Assembly (NCBI GenBank): GCA_026874595.1
Contig: CM049313.1
Location: forward strand, 64,672,159-64,736,158
Length of the DNA: 64,000 bases
Direction of reading: 5' to 3'
Source: Sipunculus nudus
Lineage: Eukaryota; Annelida; Sipuncula; Golfingiida; Sipunculidae
The notes beneath the pieces were generated by a model. It saw only the letters and a list, made by a program, of their open reading frames with translations. It was not told the origin of the DNA and searched no databases. Positions 49,544 to 60,318 of this stretch are shown in pieces. Position numbers and translations under genes: made by a program. Each line of letters opens with the position of its first letter. Positions within the stretch are counted from its first letter, which is position 1.

Positions 49544-51133
49544 ACCAAGTGACCCAGGGGTCATGACTCTCAGCTGGCTAGGAAAACATTCACAAAAGGA
49601 ATTTTATCAATGCCAAATTTTGTAGGTGGTATCCCCATTCAACTCAAGCATAGCTCAGAAGATATGGGTAATAAAGACCTATTTCAGGTTTCCAAGAAGA
49701 CTTTTTACAGACCTCACTGGATATCAAGTTAGAAAATTCTAAGTGCAATGGTTACAATTTGTGCCCTGTTAAGAGACAACCACATCTTTGAAGGTCTCAA
49801 GATAATGCGTAAAAATTTTTTAAAAATCCAGGTGGTGCCACCAGTCTGTAGGAACTGATAAAACACTTAATGATGAATGTGCATGCAAAGAATCATGGTG
49901 ATGAATTCAATAGTTGTTCGGAAACTAGAGGTTTTATATAAAATGTTTAATTACAATAAAGGGTACTTATAAGCCCTATAGCTCAAAGGATATGGGTAAC
50001 AGAGACTTAATTTCAGACTTCCAAGGAAATTTTTCATGGACCTTCCTGCATGTCAAGAGAGAAGATTCTAGGTCCAGTCTTTATGATTTGTGCCCTGTTA
50101 ACAGGCAATCACATCTGAAGAGGTCTCATAAAAATCCAATCCAGGTGGCCCCACCAGAATGCAGAAACTGATGTAACATTCCATGATCAATATCCATGCA
50201 AAGAACCATAGTGATCTATGCAACAGTTGTTCAGAATTTGGAGCCCCATAGCTCAGAGGTTATGGATAACAGAGACCTAAATTCAGGTTTCCCATGAGAT
50301 TTTTCATGGGCCTTCCAGCATGTCAAGAGAGAAGATTCTAAGTCCAGTCGTTACGATTTGTGCACTGTTAACAGATGACCACATCTATTTAAAAGAGGTC
50401 TCAAAAATACAGAAATAAAAATTTGTAAAAATCGAAAAAATGCAGGTGGTGTCACCAGACTGCAGAAACTGATGAAACATCCCATGATCAATATCTGTGC
50501 AAAGAATCATGGTGATCAATGCAAAAGTTGTTCAGATACTTAAGCTTCTGTATCAAATTTTCCATTATTCTGGTGGTACTTCGGACCCCATAGCACAGGG
50601 GTTATGGGTAACAGAGACCTAATTTCAGGTTTCCACAGAGACTTTTCATGGGCCTCCCCGCAGGTCAAGTGAGAAGATTTTAGGTCCAGTCGTTACGATT
50701 TGTGCCCTATTAACAGATGACCACATCTTAAGAGGTCTCATAAATAGAGAAAAAATTGGTAAAAATCGAAAAAATACAGGTGGCATCACCAGACTGCAGA
50801 AACTGATGAAACACTCCATGATTAATATCCATGCAAAAAATCATGGTGATCACTGCATTAGTTGTTCAGATAATTGAGCTTTTGTATCAAATTTTCCATT
50901 ATTCTGGGGGGTACTTCGGAGCCCCATAGCTCTAAGAATATGGTTAACAGAAACCTTATTTCAGGTTTCCAAGGAGATTTTTTATGAACCTCCTAGGATG
51001 TCAAGTTACAAGATTCTAGGTCCAGCAGTTACAGTTTGTGCCCTTTTAACGGACGGCCGGCCAGACGGCCTGCCGGCCAGAGGAGAGAGTGATCGCAATA
51101 GCTCAGATGACTTACAGTCAGCTGAACTAAAAA
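49544..51133 (+). repeat. Composite element with four 336-bp core units
   Basis: The left end AACCAAGTGACCC (with CAGGGGTCA) is followed by unit boxes near 49831, 50143, 50442 and 50777. The right end is GGACGGCCGGCCAGACGGCC and TCAGCTGAACTAAAA. It is intronic in TP53BP1 if the gene continues upstream. Confidence 0.8.
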
Positions 51134-51528
51134 ATATTCCCACAAAGTTTGACCAATATTCCTAATTTTAATACTAAGTTAACAGTGTTATTCACACCTA
51201 GGCCCTGCCAACTTTAAGAGATATAAATGAAATGCTACAAAGTATTTATATCTTCTTAAATCTTGTCAGTAAGCACTTACATTAGATCCTAATATTTTAT
51301 CACATTTGAATATTAAGATTAAATTCCTGATTTTTTTTCTTTAAAACAATCAAATTGTCCAAGTCTCATCAAAAAGAATTTATTTAACATTAAAATTATA
51401 AGATTCATCTTGTTTATTAGTCCTGTGTATTGAAGGGGTGGGTGGGGGGAGGGGTCTGCGTTGTTACTGCTCGTTGCTGTTAATTTTAAGATTCAACTAG
51501 TTCATAGTACAGGTCTGTCAACAGAATG

Positions 51529-51561
<33 letters not shown>

Positions 51562-52454
51562 GGGATTGCCAGAGAAAAAGGCTCCATGTGGTATGGTATT
51601 AACTGCAGACAGCCTGATCAAGCTCAACTCAGTGGAGAGAGCTGCACTGGATGACCTACAGTCACCAAAGTCGACTGCATGACAATGTAAGGGAATACAA
51701 CAAGAGCCTCCAAAAAAATTCAATAACTAGCCTAATTTTGCAGCTTTTATTTTCAAATTTCAGATTTAAACAGATTAAATCCTTATGCGTACATGCTGTG
51801 AAAATTAAATCCACAGTACTTACAGGAAAAAAAGGTGCCGTGGCCAAAATTGGGCAAAATTTAAGGTACCAATTTTATTTTTTGCCAATATTTAAAAAAA
51901 TTTAACAGATTTTGATCTAATTTTTTGTATACAATTAAATTTTGATAAATTAAAGTTGTATTACTGAATGGAAAAGTCCCTACCTTTAACACTTTTGGTC
52001 TTAAGTGACCAAATATCTTTCCTGATTTTTTTACAAAGTCCATTATGTTTGGGCCCATAACTTTTTAAAATTAAATAATACTGACTTAATTTCTGGCATG
52101 TACATAGGAACAATGTAGAGGAATATTTATGGTAAATATGAAGAAAACCAGATGAGTGGTTTAGATAATAGGCAGTCCTGAAGTGTGAAAATAGATTTCT
52201 TATAAAAAATTGAGATTTTTCCTTAATATCTCAAAGGAACGAAGTCCTATTGACCCAATTTCGGCATGGTAGGAGATTTTGGGGACATCTTACTGTATGC
52301 CGAATTTCAGATTCGTAGGTCCAATGGTGTCGAAACGTGCCAGTCTTATGGACAGACATCCGGACGGACGGACAGACAGACAGACAGATGGACAGACGAC
52401 GGAAAATGGACCACCACTATAGCTAAGATGACTTATAGTCAGCTGAGCTAAAAT
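51134..52454 (+). repeat. Duplicate of 33995-34500 joined to an ~820-bp family copy
   Basis: 51134-51640 matches 33995-34500, including the poly(G) run (51534-51557). 51641-52454 matches 36890-37700 through the (GGAC)n run and AGTCAGCTGAGCTAAAA. Confidence 0.85.
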
Positions 52455-52642
52455 AAATCTTAGCAGATCAAATTTTAAAGGTTTTATTTTGTTAATGGGT
52501 ACCAACTGCTGTTTTTTTTCCTCGATCTCTTCTAAGAAATAACTATATGTATCAATAATACTAAATTTCCTTACATTTTTTATTATCCTTTCTGCAAGTG
52601 GGCAAAATTTCATATTATTTTGCCTGGACTTGTAAATTATAA

Positions 52643-53248
52643 TAAGGCCTACAGGCCTAATGCTAACCTGTGCAGTGGCATATAAACCAGGTTTAATACT
52701 TCAGTGCTGGACCATTTATTTTCAAAGACTTGTAATATGTACATGAACAATGCAAATACTAAACATTTTAAACAAGAACCAATTACACAAAAATTACTGC
52801 TGAAATACTGGTAATAGTGCACACAACACAAAAAATGATTGTAGGTGGTACACCAATCTTGTATATGACAAGACTATCCCAGATGTACACATATGCCCAA
52901 TTTCAGGCTGATATATCTAAACCCCGCCTGGGAAATAAGCAGGGACATACAAATTATTGTAGGTGGCACCACCAGTCTTGTATAAGACAAAGCTATCCTA
53001 TATGTGTAAATATGCACGATTTTAGGCTAATATATCAAAGCCCTCCTGAGAAATAAGCTGGCTTATACACTGTGCTTAAGTCATTGTAGGTCTTGTAAAC
53101 AATAAGACCAACAAAAGCTTTTCGATATGATTGAAATAACCATGTCCTAGGATAATTCTTCCAAAAAATTTAACGACTCAACTTGACAGTTTCATCATAA
53201 ACATTTTAAGCTAAAAGAGGCTAAAATTATGAGGTTTTTGCCAATAAA
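52643..53248 (-). repeat. Truncated copy of the GCGAACCTGTG element
   Basis: AAGGCCTACAGGCCTAATGC marks the element's right end at 52643; the sequence then follows the minus-strand copy text and breaks off where the next copy starts. Confidence 0.75.
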
Positions 53249-54893
53249 CAAGGCCTACAGGCCTAATGCGAACCTGTGCAATGAGATTACACCAGTTATA
53301 ATGCTTCAATGCTGTACCATTACTTTTCAAGAACATGTGTAACATGTATATGAACAATGCAAGTACTAAACACTTAGAACAAGAAACAATTAAACAAACA
53401 TCACTGCTGCAATTCTGGCATGGGTGCACACAACACAAAAACTAGAATATGGGTAGTCAATAAGCGACTATGTGTATCCGCCAAAGTCAAGAGTAGGAAA
53501 GGTGAAGTGAGGCATGGATTGAGTGGCAAGGGGAAATAGAGTGAGGTGTGTTGTATAATAGCCTGGATGTCTGCAGCCGAAATGTGTATGTAGGTTGCTC
53601 CACCTACCAGAAAATCCAGAAAGCTGTCCAAGATGTATAAACATGCAAAATTTTAGGCAGATAAGTCAAACCACTACTGAGATATGAGTGATTTTAGCCC
53701 ATGGCACAAGAACAGACAGACGCTGTGCAAAAATGGTGGCAATTTGGTCCACCAGTTTTGCGTATCATAAAGAGCTATGTGAGCAAAATTTTTGCCAAAT
53801 CAGTCAAATGGTTCCTGAGATATGAGCTTGGATGTCTGCAGCGTAAATTTGAATATAGGTGGCGCAACCTGTCATAAAACAAGAAAGTTGTCAAGGATGT
53901 ATGAACCTGCAAAATTTCAGGTGGATAAGTCAAACCACTGCCCAGATATGAGTAATTTTATCCAAGGGCCGATGAACAGATGGACGCTGTGCAAAAATGG
54001 TTGCAGGTGGTGCCACCAGTCTTGTAAACTATAAAGCTACCCGATATGTATAAACATACCCAATTTTAGGCTGATGCATCAAATTCCTCTGTAGAAATAA
54101 GCAGGCGCATACACTGCAAAAGTCAATGTAGGTGGCACCACCTGTCTTGTAAATAAGAATACCATCAAAGACGCATAGACAGGTATAAGTCCAATACATC
54201 AAACTTCCCCAGAGTTTGATGCACTGGGCTGACAAGGCTTAGGTGAGTAAGGCATTTGCCCCCGAGTGACCTGTGACAAATTGCTGCCTCAAGTTACTGC
54301 ACTGAGTGAACTCTGGACCTGCACCTGGCTAGACTAAGTGAACTTTTGACCTGTACCAAGCTGCACTGAGTGAACTCTTGACCTGTTGCATAATCTGACA
54401 AGTTGGCAGTCTGTAAAAGCTATAAATAGATTCAGGCTGAACTTTGGTGCTAAATATGACGCAGTGAGCAGTCTCCCAAAGCTATAAATAGAATGCAGCT
54501 ACTGCACTGAGTGAACTCTTGACCTATACCTGGCTGCACTTCTCCCAATCCTGGCACTGTGCCAAAACTATTTATAGAGCTGACATCATCTTGGCTAATG
54601 GCCAACATCAAGGCACTGGCATCTGTCAATGGTAAACCAAGTGCTGCCATCTGTACACAAAAGTGGTCCCTACTTGAAATAACTTTGAAATTTATTTTCC
54701 TTATACAAAATGCTTTTCAGCTGACTTTTTATAAAAAAAAGAAATCAGGAATATATGTAAAATTATTACAGATGCATACTGAATGCAAAATGAAAATACA
54801 TATATATATCATTGATGGCAAATTCTTGAATTAAGTTGAGTAGGGATACCAATAATTATAATCCATGTACAGTTGTCTTAATTATAAAGCCAC

Positions 54894-54905
54894 AGAGAGC
54901 TGAAT
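54894..54905. other. Left target-site duplication of the retrotransposon
   Basis: AGAGAGCTGAAT; an identical copy lies at 61784-61795. The uninterrupted paralogue at 63716-63727 has it once. Confidence 0.85.
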
Positions 54906-54924
54906 AAAGACTCAAGAATAATAA

Positions 54925-57711
54925 CTCAAGATCATTCACATAAATACAAACAGCCTAACCACCAAAAAACAAAGTTTATTAAATTATTTAACAAAAAACA
55001 ACATACAAATCGCTCTGATAACAGAAACAAAACTCAAACCGGGTACCCATTTCTCGATGGGACCCTACGACTTAATCAGAGCAGACAGAAAAACAGGAGC
55101 CGGAGGGGGCACGGCCATTTGTATAGATAGACAACTAAACTATACTATAAACAAATGGTTCGGGCATTTCAAAGCAGAAGCCCTCTCCGTGCGCATAAAC
55201 AACGAACAAAACACAACCTCCCCCCTAGATATAATAGTTTATTACAATCCGCCACAAAACAAATTACAACCGCAAATATTCCAAAAAATCAGAAATAACA
55301 GCAAAAATTACATAATCCTCGGAGACCTGAACGCCCCTCATGAAAATTACGGAGCGCGATACACAAACGAGTCTGGGAGAATATTAATGAATGAACTCTC
55401 AGACGGTAATTTAATACTATTAAATGACGAAAACCCGACTTACTTTAACACCGCAAACGGAGCGTGGAACATACTAGACCTCGCTCTAGCCACGCCAGAA
55501 TTAGCTTTAAGTTCTGAATATTATGTGGGAGAGGATATAGGTTCAGATCATCTCCCAATCCATTTAGATATAAACTGGGCACCACAGGTCGCGCCCCCAA
55601 AAAAATTCAGAGACCTGAAAAACGCAGACTGGGAAAAATTCCAAAAATACACGGACGAAAAAATGACCGATCCTGACGAGGAGGATGTTATTACCCACCT
55701 CCAGATCGATAACCTGACATACGAGATGACCCAGTCCATCACCGAAGCTATTAATATAGTAGCGCCTGAAAAAATAAATAAAAATAGAAATTGGTGGCAC
55801 TTCACGCCCAGAATCAGGGAACTTGTAAAACTGCGTCGCCGAGTCCGAAATTATCAAAAACGGGCCCGCACGGCCGAAGCGAACCATTTATATAACAGAA
55901 TAAATAAACTAACACAAAAAGCTATCCTAGAACAAAAACGCACACAATGGACAGACTACATAAATAGCTTAGATGATAAAACAAACACAAAACAATTTTG
56001 GAATAAATTCAAACAATATTCAAACACAAGAACAAATCCCAGCACAGGCCAATCCCAACCGCTGTTAAAACCCGACGGCTCTGTAGCCGAAACCCCACAA
56101 AGCAAAGCAGATTTATTCGCGAACACACTGGAAAAAATACACACAACACCAGAAGATGAAGATTTTAATGAGGAACTCTATGATACAGTAACTGAAACTA
56201 TAGAAAACAACCCGACTTTATTCAAACCATTACAAACACAAATAAATGAAACAGATGATAATGATCCCGCAGTCAGGCCCGTTGCGCTAATTGAAATAAA
56301 ACGCGCACTTAAAACAGCCAAGGGAAAATCAGCCCCAGGCGAAGACAACATTAACTACGTAATATTAAAAAAACTCCCCGACACCTGTTTAGAAAGAATA
56401 GCGAAATTATACACACTCTGCATTAACTGGGGATACTTCCCAGACGATTGGAAAAAAGCCATAGTAACAATGATTCCAAAACCCGGCAAAACACAAGACA
56501 AACCAACAAATTTCAGGCCCATCAGTCTACTCCCCTGTATAGGAAAATTATTTGAAAAAATCCTAAAAAATAGAATAACCACGTTTTTGGACAACCGACC
56601 TCCCGAATTGGGGGGCCCATATTTTAACCAAGATCAGTCCGGGTTCAGAGCGGGCAGATCCACCACCGACCACATCCTCCGACTTAGCCAATCAATAACC
56701 ACAGGTTTTAAACGGAGTCAATATACCCTGGCCACATTCCTCGATGTGGAAAAGGCTTTTGACTCCGTATGGTCCGACGGAATCAGATACAAAATAATGA
56801 AATCCCATCTACCAAATAAAATAATCAGACTAATTTCATCCTTTTTACACAACAGGACACTTAGAGTAAAAGTTAAAGGGACCCTATCACAGGAAATAAC
56901 TCTTAAAGCAGGGACCCCCCAGGGCTCTGTTCTCAGCCCTCTACTATACATAATGTATGTAAATGACATCCCCAAATCAGGACAACAACTATGCGTATCA
57001 CAATACGCTGACGACATCGCCATCTGGTCGACCGACACGAACCCAAAATACTCTAGAAATAAAGTACAGGCCCAATTACAAAGAATAGAAGATTGGTGCG
57101 ACGACTGGAGAGTCCGCTTAAACCCCTCAAAAACACAAACTGTTTTATTCACAAAAGCTAAAAAACCCAAATATTTCGAGCCCCTAGAATTATTAGGAGA
57201 GGACCTCAAAGAACACAAAGAGGCAAAATTTCTAGGTGTAACATTCGACTCAAGAGCCACCTGGAAACCACACATCGAAAATATAATCCAAAGAATGTGG
57301 AACAGAGTAAATATTCTAAAAGCTCTGTGCTACAAACATGACGGACCGAAAATAGAAACAGCCAGCTACCTGTACAAACAATGGATCCGCCCTATAGGCA
57401 CATATGGGTCCATTGCGTTCCTAGGCGCAGGAAAAACAATGTTAAATAAACTAGAAATCACACAAAATAAAGCACTGAGAGCCATTCTCAGAACACACAA
57501 ACTAAGAAAAACAGACGAATTAAGAGAAAAAACAAACACCCCCAAAATCACTGAATATTTAAAAGAACAAGCAACAAACTCCTATGAAAGAATAAAAGAA
57601 CTGGACACAATAAAACTACTTAAATATCAACACGATTACACACAACCAAAAAACAATATAAAAATAAAGTCCCCTCTAGATTACATTCTAGAAGGACAAA
57701 ATCAACAATAA
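54925..57711 (+). CDS. Intact ORF2: APE-type endonuclease plus reverse transcriptase
   Basis: The frame opens right after two TAA codons (54919-54924) and runs 928 codons to TAA. The first ATG is codon 45 (55057), inside the endonuclease, so the true start is not visible. Endonuclease motifs: IIHINTNSL at the N-terminus; TETKL with the catalytic Glu at codon 34; GDLNAPH and GSDHLPI at about residues 133 and 206 of this frame. Reverse transcriptase motifs (add 44 to count from the frame start): FRPISLLPCIGKLFEKIL (486-503), QSGFRAGRST (527-536), LDVEKAFDSVW (562-572), GTPQGSVLSPLLY (619-631), and YADD with the catalytic Asp pair (650-653). The C-terminus has the helical QNKALRAILR region of Jockey-like elements. 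There is no frameshift or internal stop, which suggests a young copy. The protein would nick target DNA and copy its own RNA. Confidence 0.93.
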   Translation, partial: LKIIHINTNSLTTKKQSLLNYLTKNNIQIALITETKLKPGTHFSMGPYDLIRADRKTGAGGGTAICIDRQLNYTINKWFGHFKAEALSVRINNEQNTTSPLDIIVYYNPPQNKLQPQIFQKIRNNSKNYIILGDLNAPHENYGARYTNESGRILMNELSDGNLILLNDENPTYFNTANGAWNILDLALATPELALSSEYYVGEDIGSDHLPIHLDINWAPQVAPPKKFRDLKNADWEKFQKYTDEKMTDPDEEDVITHLQIDNLTYEMTQSITEAINIVAPEKINKNRNWWHFTPRIRELVKLRRRVRNYQKRARTAEANHLYNRINKLTQKAILEQKRTQWTDYINSLDDKTNTKQFWNKFKQYSNTRTNPSTGQSQPLLKPDGSVAETPQSKADLFANTLEKIHTTPEDEDFNEELYDTVTETIENNPTLFKPLQTQINETDDNDPAVRPVALIEIKRALKTAKGKSAPGEDNINYVILKKLPDTCLERIAKLYTLCINWGYFPDDWKKAIVTMIPKPGKTQDKPTNFRPISLLPCIGKLFEKILKNRITTFLDNRPPELGGPYFNQDQSGFRAGRSTTDHILRLSQSITTGFKRSQYTLATFLDVEKAFDSVWSDGIRYKIMKSHLPNKIIRLISSFLHNRTLRVKVKGTLSQEITLKAGTPQGSVLSPLLYIMYVNDIPKSGQQLCVSQYADDIAIWSTDTNPKYSRNKVQAQLQRIEDWCDDWRVRLNPSKTQTVLFTKAKKPKYFEPLELLGEDLKEHKEAKFLGVTFDSRATWKPHIENIIQRMWNRVNILKALCYKHDGPKIETASYLYKQWIRPIGTYGSIAFLGAGKTMLNKLEITQNKALRAILRTHKLRKTDELREKTNTPKITEYLKEQATNSYERIKELDTIKLLKYQHDYTQPKNNIKIKSPLDYILEGQNQQ

Positions 57712-57906
57712 CATAGTAAATAATTAATAAAACAAATAAACTATATATTAAACATCCAAAAAACTACACCAACAAGCCTTCTCAACGGATACACACAACA
57801 CAGAACCCAACACTCACAAAAACAAGAGGTCAGCAATATGGGTCGCGACCCCGCACCTATAAACCGACCTGACCTCCATTCAACACACCCCGACCTTCGA
57901 GCAACA
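57712..57906 (+). other. Start of the retrotransposon 3' region
   Basis: A/C-rich non-coding DNA between the ORF2 stop and the first hairpin. No feature beyond composition. Confidence 0.6.
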
Positions 57907-57907
57907 G

Positions 57908-57956
57908 GGGGATCGAATCTGCAGAGGTAAATTAGACCCCTGCAGCTGGCATCCCC
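57908..57956 (+). other. 3' array hairpin 1 (variant)
   Basis: GGGGAT pairs with ATCCCC and CTGCAG with CTGCAG around a 15-nt loop, with a 5-nt internal loop on each side. Confidence 0.7.
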
Positions 57957-58390
57957 TAATTTGCATACAAGGTCTCCACAATCAATTAAGCACAACTAAG
58001 GCCCGTATCCATTTCACCCCCAAAATTAACCAACCTATTATTCCCCAAAACCCAAAATTATAGTGAAAACCAAAAGAACTTTCTAAAATCTTCCACTCCC
58101 CCAAATTTCTAAATTAAAAACCAAATATTAACGAGTTTACATAAGGTTCAAAACTAAAGAAAAATCACTCCCCGGCCCTCCAAAATTTATAAACGAAACA
58201 ACGCCCCGTACCAACTTTAGCAACCAAATTAACAAACTAGAAAATAAAATACAACCCCAATTCCCTCAAAACCCACAGAACCCGCCCTAGACTTAAACAT
58301 TAAGAAGTTTCGGCAAATAAAAATAGAAATTTTGGAAAAAAAATTAATGCCAAAATCAGTAAAAACCGGCCCGACCATCAACTAAGCATC

Positions 58391-58440
58391 GGATCCTAGC
58401 TGCGGCAGGAACAATGCTTATCCCGCTGCAGCTGGCATCC
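58391..58440 (+). other. 3' array hairpin 2
   Basis: GGATCCTAGCTGC pairs with GCAGCTGGCATCC: twelve of thirteen positions pair (one G-T), with one C-C mismatch. Confidence 0.75.
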
Positions 58441-58758
58441 CCTGTTTGGTATACAACACGCATTAAGCATCAATTAACAGGTCAGGCCAAGGCACTAGGT
58501 AGGGGCCGCAACCTACATTAATTGACCCCTAAGACATCCCATCCCTCCACACAAATTAGTTACTGAACATCGGCCCGTACAAATTTCAGGAACAAAATTT
58601 ACGCACTTAAAATAGTAATAGAAACTCCAAATTAACAGGACACACTAAACTTTATCCATTCCCGAGTTTCACGAAATTACGTCGAAAAATAATAAAAATT
58701 ATAAGAAATATCAGGCCCAGAAAATTAGAAAAAACACCCAGACCATCAATCAAACATC

Positions 58759-58808
58759 GGATCCTAGCTGCGGCGGGTACACAACTTACCCCGCTGCAGC
58801 TGGCATCC
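58759..58808 (+). other. 3' array hairpin 3
   Basis: Same stem as hairpin 2 with a different loop (CGGCGGGTACACAACTTACC in part). Confidence 0.75.
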
Positions 58809-59135
58809 CCTGTTTTACATACTACAAAACACAACAATCAACCAACAGGTCAAGCCATGGCACTAGGCCGGGGCCGCGACCTACATTAATTGACCCACGA
58901 CCCTCGAATACGCCCCATCCTTTCATACAAACTTTTCATCAAAACTACGGCCCGTACAAAGTTTAGGAACGAAACAAACATACTTGAAATAATAATAAAA
59001 ACTCAAAATTTACGGAACCCAAAAAACTCTATCCATACTAAAACCCTACGAAATTTTGACGAAAATAAATAAATATCCTTAAAACTATTAGGCATAGGAA
59101 AATAGAAAAAACACCCCGACCATCAATTAATCATC

Positions 59136-59188
59136 GGATCCTAGCTGCAGAGGAACACAATACCTGCACTCCCCTGCAGCTGGCATCC
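59136..59188 (+). other. 3' array hairpin 4
   Basis: The same stem, extended by AG/CT to CTGCAG on both arms; the loop differs from hairpins 2 and 3. Confidence 0.75.
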
Positions 59189-59190
59189 CC

Positions 59191-59584
59191 TAATTAACAT
59201 ATCAGCCCCGCCCCCCGACCAAACCGACTCCCAAACAATATAACAATAAAAATAAACCACAAAAACCACCCATTTCCTAACAAAACGATAATAAAACCCA
59301 CACTCAAAATAAAATAAAGCACTCGCCCCGACATGACAACAAAGAAAAACCACACACGAACAAAAAACACAACTCTCACAGCAAACAAACCTCACTACAC
59401 TCGTCCCCCCCCCCTCCCAGTACAAACACAAAAATTAGAGAGCACATAAAAGAGCGCAAACCGCCCCCGCCCAAAAACATTCACTTACCAGTCTAGTAAA
59501 ATACAACCTCCCTAACACCCTAAAAACAACAAAACAACATCCTTATATTAAGCCAAAACTTTATTAAAACCCACAACAACATGA
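59191..59584 (+). other. A/C-rich spacer between the two arrays
   Basis: Non-coding, strongly A+C rich on the plus strand. The long minus-strand ORFs here are products of that bias. Confidence 0.6.
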
Positions 59585-60120
59585 ATCAAAGACAAAGTGC
59601 CCAAACCGGGTCACTACTATTGTCTGAGATTTATTCATTACATCTTCAATTAAACAACATACCAAACATCACCAAATATGGGATGAGTAATTCGCAGGCT
59701 CGGTCGAGACGCGTTTTACCTTCCCACAAAAATAAAACCCGAACAGAATAAAAGCAGAAACTACAAGGAACATAGAACAACTAACACTCAGTAATATACA
59801 ATATTTTAATAAAGAACAATAATGACATAAATCAAAGACAAAGTGCCCAAACCGGGTCACTACTATTGTCGGAGATTTATTTATAACATCTTCAATTAAA
59901 CAACACACCTAACGTCACCTGATATGGGATGAGTAATACGCCGGCTCGGTCGAGACGCGTTTTACCTTTCCATAAAATAAAAACCAAACAAAATAAAAGC
60001 AAAAACTACAAGGAACACAGAACAATTAATACTCAGAAATACACAATATTTTATTAAAGAACAATAATAACACAAATCGAAAGCAAAGTGCCCAAACCGG
60101 GACACTATTATTGCCGGAGA
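59585..60120 (+). repeat. Retrotransposon second array, ~245-bp units, 2.2 copies
   Basis: Units start near 59591, 59837 and 60082 with a hairpin: GACAA, AGTG, CCC, loop AAACC, GGG, CACT, TTGTC. Each full unit also contains TGGGATGAGTAAT and GGCTCGGTCGAGACGCGTTT. In the third copy the outer stem reads GCAA/TTGC, keeping pairing through an A-T to G-C exchange. Confidence 0.85.
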
Positions 60121-60271
60121 TTAAAACAAGACACAACTCTGGAAAATACATATTCACCGACACAACACCGATCCACTAACCAATACTAATACACCCCCAA
60201 TTAGAATAGAACCATACTAAACCCATGTACAAAAAATGCACCATGCTGTTTTATACACCATTAACTTTTAA

Positions 60272-60272
<1 letters not shown>
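60121..60272 (+). other. Segment before the poly(A) run
   Basis: A-rich, with no AATAAA immediately upstream of the A-run. Confidence 0.5.

Positions 60273-60314
<42 letters not shown>
60273..60314 (+). repeat. Internal 42-base poly(A) run
   Basis: An uninterrupted A tract 1.47 kb before the right end of the insertion. It may mark an original RNA 3' end internal to the insertion, or a nested junction. Confidence 0.9.

Positions 60315-60318
<4 letters not shown>

Larger units (their letters stand above)
57907..59190 (+). repeat. Retrotransposon 3' array, ~370-bp units each ending in a hairpin
   Basis: Units around 58100-58440, 58441-58808 and 58809-59188 share ordered words such as CGGCCCGTACAAA, GAAATT..GACGAAA and ACC(C/A)(A/C)GACCATCAA. 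Each ends in a hairpin beginning GGATCCTAGCTGC and closing GCAGCTGGCATCC. A fourth, variant hairpin lies at 57908-57956. Confidence 0.8.

Noticed and set aside
38571-50790. Regularly spaced repeats considered as a CRISPR array
   Set aside because: Period is 336 bp with continuous homology between palindromes and eukaryotic gene context; there are no short repeat-spacer units.
53822-54034. Short ORF identical to one at 62647-62859, considered a conserved gene pair
   Set aside because: Identity extends through all flanking non-coding DNA, so it reflects recent tandem duplication rather than protein conservation.
56718-57275. 185-codon minus-strand ORF opposite the reverse transcriptase
   Set aside because: It is the antisense shadow of ORF2, kept open by its A/C bias.
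57907-57930. GGATCGAATCTGC considered as a tRNA T-arm (tRNA-derived SINE)
   Set aside because: No matching A box or cloverleaf upstream; the word is one arm of the repeated hairpin.
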